A stretch of 15,663 nt of DNA from Saksenaea vasiformis B4078. Lineage: Eukaryota > Mucoromycota > Mucoromycetes > Mucorales > Saksenaeaceae. Positions within the stretch are counted from its first letter, which is position 1. The number at the start of each line of letters is the position of its first letter. The notes under the pieces are model-generated. The model worked only from the letters and a program-made list of their open reading frames with translations. It had not been told where the DNA came from and made no database searches. Below are positions 7,568 to 15,663 of this stretch, one piece after another. The position numbers and the translations under genes were made by a program. Location: the NCBI GenBank assembly GCA_000697055.1, contig JNDT01001433.1:1-15663 (forward strand). The letters run 5' to 3'.

Positions 7568-10354
7568 TCAGACTTCCTTTTCAGATTTACCGGATGCTGG
7601 TATCATTGCATTCACATCTACTATAGGCAGAAGGTCTCTCGGGAGATCCGCTCCCGTAGGGGAGTCGGACAGGATTCCTTTCGTAGTTCCGTCCACAAAG
7701 ATACTGTTCGTCTGAGACCGGGTTACTGTTGTGTCTACCTTGAGACCCTTATCTTGAGATACGGTCCGGTACTTTTTCTGCCGGCCAGTTCGAGGAGGGT
7801 ACGGTTGAGGCTGTTGCCCGGATTCCTTTACAGTCGCATCCATAGCAATAGGCTTCGATTGGGGCGGATCTGCTGGCTTCAGTGGTGCAGATTGCTTGAC
7901 CATGGTGTTACCAGTAAGCGTTTTAACGGGCACTTCCACTAATGCAACAATTTCCTGTTTACCGCTGTCTTCCTCGGAATCCGTAGGCGAACAATCAAAT
8001 TCAGGCGATAGTAGATTAAATTCATTGCCGTGAATTTGTTCAAAACCGTAGTCAATCTTGCCAGTGATAGCTGACGCGCTATGCAAGTCCTTTTCCGCAA
8101 ATAAGGTATCATGGTTCAGGAGAAGGTCCTCCAAAACACAATCCGCATACCACTCTCCTGGAGATCGTTGTGCTTGATTATGATCCTGGAAGATAGCCGG
8201 CGTGAAGATTAACGAGAGATTCTTGATGGACATTTTGTTTTTATCCACGAAGGCGCCCAGTCTTTCAAAATTAGCAAAAGGAAAGCATTGCAAGCACGTT
8301 AATAGCTTACTTTACAAGATGCTTCACGAGCGCTTTTAAGGTTTCATAGTTTCCGTAGGGAAGTTTTAGGATTCTCGTCAATAGATTCATGAGGCGTAAC
8401 TCTTTATCCGTCTCTGCAATATACAAAATAAGCAACCAGCAACATGCTATGGCACCACCTTACGTGAGTATGTTACTCTGTCAGCAAGCTTAAAAGGGAA
8501 AAGAGGCGATTCTAGTTCTCGCAGATAAACCTTAAGAAGCGATGCAATACTGACAACATCCTCTGGCACATCGTTTTCTCCAAATGTAAGCGCTTCTTCA
8601 TCGTGTTCAAAGCTGTGCTTCAGCTTGTCAACTGTGCTCTGTTTTCCGGAGATTCGATAGATACCCTCCCTTTCAAGTCCTCCTAGGCGCTCTACAGCTT
8701 CAATGCACTTGGTGACTATAAATGGTGGCGATCGGCCCCGTTGCTGAGCATATTCATCTAGTGACATGCCGAATATAAGGTCTGAAAAACGGGAAGCATG
8801 TCAGACGCTTGATCTCAGCCAAACGTGAAAATCCGAGAATGCCACAAACCTTTGCATTCACCCACATGATGATGTACATAATAAATTCGATTAGGTTGAG
8901 GGAAGTTTTTTGGGTTCAAGGTATCATTGTAGACTGTGCGTTCCTCTTCACAATCGGCGGCCGACACGTTAGTCTGCATTTTCTGAACGGCCTATCGCGG
9001 TAGTTTATGTACCTCTCTCCAACCAAAATATAGATATAAAACAAAAGGAAATACCTCCTGCGTATGTTTCGTCTGCTTCAATTCTGCAGATAGCACACTA
9101 TTCAATGCATCTTTCATCGTCTTGGATTTTTCAAATATCTGCGATTGCAATGCACTGAAGGAGTAGTCATTGGCCGCTTTCTGCTTCTTGCTCAGAATGT
9201 CTAACTTCCGCACCACCTTTCGGTACTCCACGTCTATAAATATTAAAATTAATCATCCGACATTGGGACCATCCCGCCACAAAAATGTTTTACCAGCCTC
9301 CTGGGCTTCGACCTTAAGCCTGGCCAGTCTGATATTCTGACGGCTTTGATCACCATGATGAGCAAGGTAGGAAAATTTGTTCATGAACCGCTCAATCCGG
9401 CGATGAGGTGATTGCGGTGTGGCTACTTCTGTAGTTTTACTATGAAATGAACTCACAGCCGACACAAGCGAATTCGCTTGCCCTCTATCTTCGTCCATGC
9501 TCAAAGCTCCCCGGGTAGGATCGTCCTTCTTTTCCTGAGGTTTGTTTGTTACTGTGGTTGCTGTAATGCTTGTGGATCTTTGTAGTTTCGGAGAAGCTGT
9601 AGCTGGAGATGTTGGTGAAGCAGTGTAACCATTGGTTGATTGGCATTTGTCGATTTCTTCCCATTTTTGTTGATACACGTCTCGTATCTATCAAATGAAA
9701 CCTCCTTAATATCGCTGCTGCCCTTCTGTAATTTTATTCTTACAGTTGGTAGTTTATTGGCTCTCTCGTTGATGTATTCTGATCCTATGTTCAGCATGTT
9801 TTTTCTGTGTTGTCGTCGTACTCGGTCTTGTTTGTCCTTTTTGGCATTATGCATCAGATTAGAACCCAGTTGTGTTCCGTGATTCCGGTTAGTTCATTTT
9901 ATTATCTTTTACCTTGAGTTGCACCAACGCTTCCAGTTCGCACTTCATCGTCTGCACAAATTCAGTACGTGCAGTTTGTAGCGTGTCAGTCATATGCACA
10001 TAATCATCTACGATCTTTTGAACGCCAGTAGCTGGTACTGTGTCTTTGTCGGGAGCTTTCAAATCCAGTATAATCTTAGCCAGCGTATTCTGATAGCTTT
10101 CTTCCAATTCAATCCTAATCCACTGTCGGTAAGTTAATCCTGCTTATCGATCTCTGTGTTGCAGTTACCGTTGACTTAGATATGCGATCAGTTTTTCCAT
10201 GTCTTTCAAGGAAGTTTTCATAGCGGTGGCGATCATGGCTGAGCGAGCATAGACTTGCTTTTCCAGTTCATTCTCTATTGGTATATCCTATGTCCACAAA
10301 TAACTTTATAATTCATATACATAAAGACAAAGCGGAGCAACCTACTGTGCTCAT
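7568..10354 (-). CDS. F-BAR and RhoGAP domain protein (Rgd1-like)
   Basis: It pairs a membrane-curvature-binding F-BAR domain with a GTPase-activating domain for Rho-type GTPases, the layout of yeast Rgd1. Exons in coding order: 10354-10346, 10287-10169, 10114-9913, 9836-9744, 9687-9294, 9233-9055, 8991-8850, 8781-8464, 8413-8311 and 8261-7568; all phases agree; 750 residues. F-BAR helices cover roughly residues 8-345: YLSQRIELEESYQNTLAKI, RDVYQQKWEEIDK, then QEADVEYRKVVRKLD. A Ser/Thr/Pro-rich insert at about 160-215 splits them. RhoGAP covers about 384-575: the arginine finger is R422 in EREGIYRISG, then SIASLLKVYLRELESPLF, and the conserved Asn 534 in NKMSIKNLSLIFTPAIF. The last ~175 residues are polar and probably disordered. 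Least certain are the 9-nt first exon (Met-Ser-Thr) and the AAG acceptor at 9837. It lies upstream of no operon; fimbrin is the next gene on this strand. Confidence 0.88.
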
Positions 10355-11395
10355 CTTCTTAATAGGCGATGTTAGACCTTTACGTGGAATGTTCTTGCTC
10401 TGCATCTGTTCGACATGCAATTTCAAAGTTTACAACGTATGGAATTGTCAATGCACACTGGATGAAGAGTGTCAAAACGCAAGCTGTTTTCGGTAAAAGG
10501 TCGGTAAAAAGGGAAACGCGAAATATATATCCGTGTGACTCTAGTGCTCTGTACGACCGCTGAAACTGGATTTACCACTTCCCGTGCAGAATATTAACTT
10601 CACGTCCTGTTAAGCCGATGAATGTATTATGGTGACCTTATATATGTGTAATCTCTAAACCGTAGAATCCCGGGAAATTCATAAATTTAGTCTATTTGGT
10701 CTCTCAATGAACCAGCCCTGTGGACTGCGAGTCATCCCTCTCTTTTTTTTGTGACATGATGACGGATCACAAATTGTGCTGCAACCAGCACGCTGGTAAG
10801 CAATGGTTATAGTGACATGGCGTTTTTGGGATATCACTCGACATTGCTGTTTGCATTTGAAATCATTGGACATAACAGTAATATGAATTTTGTTAGGACA
10901 CTCGCATGTCGGACTTGAAGCATTGAACTTGGCTTGCTATGGTCGTCTGTCGCTTGGTAAGAAACAAATCTCCACTATCGGTTTTCTTGATTGCTAAACA
11001 AAGATTTAGAGAGGATATGTTAAGGCATGGCTGTTGAAAACTGAATTTCGACTAGATATGCGCCGATCTACAAGAGCATTGGCTTGTCGTCTGTATGGGT
11101 TCAATCAGGAGCTTGATGTAGAAGCCGTGAGCTGTAAGATAGTGAAACAATCAACCCTGGTTAGAACTTCTTTGATAGAGCGCTTCTACTCTACTTTTCT
11201 TGTGACTTCTCTTCTCGGATGGATTTGTAGAAATTCTGAAATTCTTTTATTATCACAGATATGGGCTAAAAGTTAGTAGAGAATCGATGCGGAAGATACT
11301 AAAACATCTTGTCCTGTGGACACTGTGTTACGGTCGTGTGATATCACAAGCATGGATACACAGTCTTTTCAAAATTAGATTTGATATCAGATGAA
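10355..11395. other. Intergenic region between the fimbrin 3' end and the RhoGAP-protein 5' end
   Basis: About 1 kb. It should carry the fimbrin 3' UTR at its right side and the promoter of the F-BAR/RhoGAP gene at its left. Open frames in it (10278-10563 and 11034-11276 on +, 10679-10873 on -) are short and without recognisable motifs. I see no RNA gene, repeat or transposon relic. Confidence 0.5.
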
Positions 11396-13710
11396 TTAAT
11401 GATTCATTTGTCTGTCAACAACCATAAGGCTGCCAACAAATGTCAAATTCTAATGATGGGCAACGGTAAGTATGTAACTTCAATCCTACTTTCTTTTACC
11501 ATTTTAGCCCGCACATCGACAATGTCTTCAGGGACGAGAAAAATGGTTGCACCAAGTTTGCGCGCAATAGATATGGCAAGCCTGGAATTGTTAAAAGCAT
11601 CATCCTCTATTGTGAAACAAGAAGCATTACTTGCATGAAACGATATATCACTAAAGGAAGATGTACCTGTTTTACCCTCCGTCACAAGAGAGTAATCGAC
11701 GATTCCTGGCTTCAGACAATTAAGGACATCAAGAAAAAAGGTGCCAGTTCGAAGTGAAGGATCTTTAAAAGATGACATCTTGGTCTGTTTGCCGCCTCGT
11801 TGTGCCATATCATTCGCCCAGCGTATCATATCTTGATCTGTCACTGGTTTACCGGCGTTACTCAGTGACTGCAACGTGTGGATAATATTTTCTCGCATCA
11901 ATTGCCAAACCAGCGCTAGAGTCAGCGTTCTTTGACCATCTACGATATCTGCACCCTGAATTCCGACCAAAGAGAATTTGCGCTCCTGGCCAAGACGGAC
12001 AGCATAGTTGCAGTTTTCAATTTGTTTAAACCTTGACAACGGTTGCTTCCGGCTAACCATCCGCCACTGGACAATACCAGGAATGATCTTATCAAAGGCC
12101 TGCAAAAGCACTAAGCCATCCTGTAGATCTTCAAATAAGTTGTAGACTCCCGGTTCTACATTGAGGCTGTTGAGCCACAATATGAACACTTTTCTTTATC
12201 GTTAACTGCAACAGCAAAACAACCTTGACATTCAAACTTACTTCTCGCCTCTCTTTCTCCTTCGGCATCGAATGGTTCAATCTCTTCAATTTCTGGTGCT
12301 TCCTCTTCTGTTAAGGGTTCTAATCCCGGATGAGTGTTAAAAAGATGCGCGACAAAGGCTAGGTTCAGTTTCGGGTTCCCGGCCACCATGGCAGTAGAAG
12401 TCAGGTATTTTCGGCATTGTATTTTGTCTGCATTTTCAAGGACCATTTCGGCTCGCTGCAGCAAGTCGTGCTCTTGGAGGGGAGCCAGTGAACATATCTC
12501 TGGCTTCAGCTGATGCAGAAGAACAGTGTAATTTTGACCATCAGCTACATCTGTGCTGAAGTTATTTACCCTGTATATCTCTCCTTTATCAGTAATGAAT
12601 CCTTTCTCTTGTACAATCTTACCGGCGATCGTAGTTGGCCGCTTTGAGGTGGTAGTTAAACCACCGTAGCAATATCTGGTCTGGAGGCAACCTTAAAAAG
12701 TCATCTAACGTCTCGTCCTGTTCTAGCAAGCGATACAGCTCCGGGTGTAGCTTGATGTCAATCTTGCTCAGTAATCCACGCTTGATAATCTGCCAGATTA
12801 AGCCCAGGATCAAATGTTCACGGGCTTCGATGATGTCTTGAGGACCGATGTTAACGACTGAACAACCAATGGCCTTGGCAGAATTGATCACGATATTATT
12901 GTTTTCGACCATTTGGAAGTTATTCATTTTCTTTCCCACATTCAGTACACGTTCATCAATTGTGTCCGATACGGCATCGTTAATCAATTTGCACAAGATA
13001 AGGCCATCTGTACATGCATTCTCGTAGTTAGAAAAACAATGGGTTGAGGTTTACTTCGCTGTGCGTGTTACCTCTACATTCATCAAACAACTGCATCGTA
13101 TTTGTCGGAATTGGTAGACGATGGCCCACGTGCGGGTCACCAGCCATCACGCCGTTGATGTGGCGCGTGAACTCCGTACGCTCATCCTCGTTGATCGTGT
13201 GCGTCACATTGGCATTGGTTCCTTGTACCTTGATTTTGTGCTGATGTACATCAAATGCACCCTTGTTTTGACCTTCCTTGAGCTTGGCAGCCAACTTTAG
13301 AAAGCAGAAAGAAATAATGAAATCATTAAAATAAATGCTTGGCAGCAAGGTTTCGGTTCAAACACCGCTTCATGCAGCTGTCCTCACCCTTTTTTAGCGA
13401 TTGTACTTACTTCGACAAATTCTTCGACGTCAATTTTATTTGCTGAGCTGGTACTAACTTGCTTAAGGGTGGCTCGAATTTCATCGTAATTATCAGTATA
13501 GCCGGCATCTTTACATGCTTGCTGTATCTCCCGCTGGTCAAGGTAACCATCACCATCTAAATCGCACTCGCTGCGGAGAGCGTCTGTGGTTTAGACGGAG
13601 TTCCTCATCAAGAAGACAAGCACTTACTTGAACTGGTCGATGAGAGCATTAATACTGTTGACATTGAAGTCTGGGTACTTTTTTTGGAGTGTAAAGGCGT
13701 TAATAGGCAT
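11396..13710 (-). CDS. SAC6: Fimbrin (plastin), actin-bundling protein
   Basis: Fimbrin cross-links parallel actin filaments in endocytic patches and cables through two tandem pairs of calponin-homology domains. Exons in coding order: 13710-13628, 13570-13411, 13294-13072, 13007-12623, 12570-12242, 12188-11667, 11606-11500 and 11449-11396, giving 620 residues (yeast Sac6: 642). EF-hand loop at residues 31-42 is DLDGDGYLDQRE, with canonical ligands at positions 1, 3, 5, 9 and 12. Then TNANVTHTINEDERTEFTRH opens CH1 (about 116-235). NNFQMVENNNIVINSAKAIG and LILGLIWQIIKRGLLSKIDI complete the first CH. LLRWFNYHLKAANYDRR starts CH2. GNPKLNLAFVAHLFNTHPGL ends it. LFEDLQDGLVLLQAFDKI marks CH3, and SFKDPSLRTGTFFLDVLN with ISIARKLGATIFLVPEDIV marks CH4. 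The 60-nt intron at 11607-11666 is stop-free and in frame. The pyrimidine-rich stretch just before ATG 13710 supports this start. Confidence 0.95.
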
Positions 13711-14282
13711 TTGTCGGATAAAAGCGAAAGAGATTAAAGAAAAACATCCGGTGACTTGCAAGCAGTTGCAAACTTTACATGATCGGGACACGTGCCTGCC
13801 TACGTCTGAGGGAAATTTCCTGCGGGGAAAGAAGAAAACAAATTACCTAGGCTTCATGATTGCTTCCCTCGAAAATTACTGAATAGTGAAGCATAATCAC
13901 ATCTCTGAAAAGATAGATGCTGATAGATATCATAACTTCTTTAATTCGATGGTTTTTGTTGTGTCCAAACAACTCAATGCTACACAACAGTTCCTAATAG
14001 GCGTACCACACATCACTCCGCTGAATTCGGTTATCTAGAGAAATTTTTAGTAAAATAGCTCCTCGTTCTTTTTCACAAGAATAAACAGTGCACCGAGTCT
14101 CACGAACTTGTTAGTTTCGATTCAGTCAGATAACCGACACAACAGTTTTGTTTATGTAATTAGCGATGGAATAGCTGTAGAATTCTCGTACCATCTATAT
14201 TTGATACAAGTTTTGGGAATGTTCCGAACATAAATAGTGTTGAATGTTTGCTACTCGGAAACCTAGCAAACGAAGAAGAAAA

Positions 14283-14299
14283 AAGAGAGAGAGAGAGAA
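14283..14299. repeat. GA/AG dinucleotide microsatellite
   Basis: About seven consecutive AG units sit inside a longer purine-only run (about 14271-14304, GAAGAAGAAAA then AGAGAGAG). It is simple-sequence DNA in the region upstream of fimbrin. Confidence 0.85.
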
Positions 14300-14634
14300 A
14301 GAAGTAGCTGTTACCGCCTTCTTGAACCTAGTATCTACGTTTAGATCAGCGGTCGGGCTTTTTGTGACATAGATCATTTGATAGAAGCTCAAGGCAATAC
14401 TTAAGCACGCGACGTTAAAAGAAGCATTTTTGAAGTCCTCCTGTCTATATTGCGATGTATAATGCGATTTTAAACGGGACTATGGAGAATTAAGCTATAA
14501 ACACTGCAAAAGTCATTCAACTTGACGAAACCATGAAGCTACTGCAAGAATACGAAATCTTCAAACGGGCATTCTCGTACTATCACATCTTCATTTACAG
14601 ATCGGTATCTAGAGATGGACAAACTATTCGAATA

Positions 14635-14674
14635 TTCGTATTCGTTCGTATTCATTCGTATTCATTCGTGCTCA
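14635..14674. repeat. Four-copy 10-bp tandem repeat, TTCGTATTCA type
   Basis: Four head-to-tail 10-bp units: TTCGTATTCG (14635-14644), TTCGTATTCA (14645-14654), TTCGTATTCA (14655-14664) and TTCGTGCTCA (14665-14674). The left side, ATTCGAAT at 14625-14632, extends the same TTCG theme. It lies about 0.9 kb upstream of the fimbrin start and about 370 bp from the hairpin at 15041. Confidence 0.85.
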
Positions 14675-15040
14675 TCCTTCATTTGAAAGACTTAGCTTAA
14701 TGATCTTTGACATGACTCATTCGGAAAAGAAATACATTCTAATGGCGTTGACCGAGATAGTACATGCTACTAATTAGATGTAGCAATTACAGTGGCAATG
14801 GTAACATTCGGCATGAGCATTTACGAAGTGGTGTAAAAAGCAAAAAAAAACTCCTTTTTTTCAATCTTCCGCCTTTCTTTGTACTGCTTACAATGAACAT
14901 TGCAATTAAGTCAATTAACTTGCGCAATGTAACTTTTTCAAATGACTTCGGTATTTAGTATTGTTGGAAGTACTTTTTATATAAACCAACTGACCGGTCT
15001 TTTTCAAAGGCTTTTTTCTTATTATTTTTCATGCTTATGG

Positions 15041-15175
15041 TATTTTAAGATGAAAAAATGGGTCAGGATATACTTTGAGACTCTTACGAGTTTATTAAAA
15101 GTAAAGTTCGATGTATTTTAATAAACTCGCAAGAGACTCAAAGTATATCCTGACCCATTTTTTCATCTTAAAATA
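15041..15175. repeat. Long near-perfect inverted repeat (foldback or MITE-like hairpin)
   Basis: The arm at 15041-15100 pairs without gaps with 15116-15175 around a 15-nt loop (15101-15115). Of 60 positions 58 match; the two mismatches are 15080/15136 (A/A) and 15086/15130 (A/C). Weaker pairing continues outward to 15031/15185 (7 of 10). The arms begin and end with TA, and contain ATGGGTCAGGATATACTTTG. It encodes no protein. It may be a miniature inverted-repeat transposable element with a very short centre, a foldback element, or, if transcribed, a hairpin RNA precursor. The mismatches and the distinct loop argue against a simple assembly artefact. Confidence 0.93.
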
Positions 15176-15663
15176 TCATAGGAATGTCTTATCTTAAATC
15201 ATCATATCCTAATGCAGATGTCTGAGTATGTCAGATAGTGATCTGAGGATGAAGTGTCGATGGTATGAAGAATGAATAATAGATCGTTGTTGCCCCTTAG
15301 TTTGTCAAAGGCGGCAGACCATTAGGTGACTCCAAGAATTCAAGAACCGAATGTCAAAAAGAGGAAGACGACAACTCTGTCCTGTTCTCTTGTCTTTCCA
15401 CCGCTTTTGTCCTCATCTCTCAACATTGCGACATTCTTGTCCTGATCTTTACAACCCGACGCTTTTTGACTGCTCCTCAATAGAATAACCTCCCTGTGAA
15501 ATTTGGTTAATTGAGAGATGGATAACAACGGAAATATGTTGAGACTCTTAGATGATTGTTTATTATTGTTTTACAGGGAGCTTTTATAGCAGTAGCGGTG
15601 TTCTTGAGAAATAAAAATTTTACAATGATAAACCAATGATCGATGTTAAAGAGGTTTCAGGTA

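Larger units (their letters stand above)
13711..15663. other. Long non-coding region upstream of fimbrin
   Basis: Almost 2 kb without a recognised gene up to the window end. The part next to 13710 should be the fimbrin promoter; on the coding strand it is rich in T and C just before the start. Further out lie a GA microsatellite, a 10-bp tandem repeat and a long hairpin, described separately. Open frames on both strands (13628-13882, 14195-14392, 14764-14958, 15340-15528) are short and show no family features. Confidence 0.55.

Noticed and set aside
9889..9912. Read-through of the F-BAR frame to a stop in the intron after 9913
   Set aside because: The donor GTAAAAG, the CTAAC branch-like site and the in-phase downstream exon support splicing; the read-through tail is not protein-like.
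13345..13375. GGTTCAAAC resembling a tRNA T-loop/B box
   Set aside because: No matching A box, acceptor stem or anticodon arm around it, and it sits inside a fimbrin intron (13295-13410).

Overview
The window looks like nuclear DNA from a filamentous fungus, most likely an early-diverging lineage such as Mucoromycota. The evidence is indirect. All genes are split by many short GT-AG introns (43 to 116 nt). The proteins are fungal in type: an AzgA purine permease, a Sac6-like fimbrin and an F-BAR/RhoGAP protein. The intergenic DNA is AT-rich and long. The left edge carries the end of a Fanzor (eukaryotic TnpB-like) gene, a family known from such fungi. No rRNA, tRNA or CRISPR was seen.

Layout from left to right. 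Positions 39-500 (+) hold the C-terminal end of a Fanzor/TnpB-type RNA-guided nuclease, interrupted by an in-frame stop. Positions 501-2223 have no gene I can name, only one possible short exon at 1621-1845 (-). Positions 2224-2963 (-) encode ribosomal protein uL22 (RPL17) in four exons. Positions 2964-4653 are intergenic and include the permease promoter. Positions 4654-6667 (+) encode an AzgA-type purine permease in six exons. Positions 6668-7567 separate two convergent genes. Positions 7568-10354 (-) encode a protein with an F-BAR domain and a RhoGAP domain in ten exons. Positions 10355-11395 are intergenic. Positions 11396-13710 (-) encode fimbrin in eight exons. Positions 13711-15663 are non-coding and hold a GA microsatellite, a 10-bp tandem repeat and a near-perfect 60-bp-arm hairpin.

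The four intact genes are housekeeping genes. The RhoGAP protein and fimbrin are adjacent on the same strand, and both act on cortical actin: one tunes Rho GTPases at curved membrane, the other bundles filaments. The permease and uL22 are unrelated to them. The parts of the window not explained by ordinary genes are the broken Fanzor end with its unexplained flank, the long foldback at 15041-15175, and a fimbrin intron that is in frame and stop-free, so its retention would add 20 residues. Exon boundaries were worked out by hand from splice-site consensus, reading phase and remembered family conservation. No search or RNA data was available.
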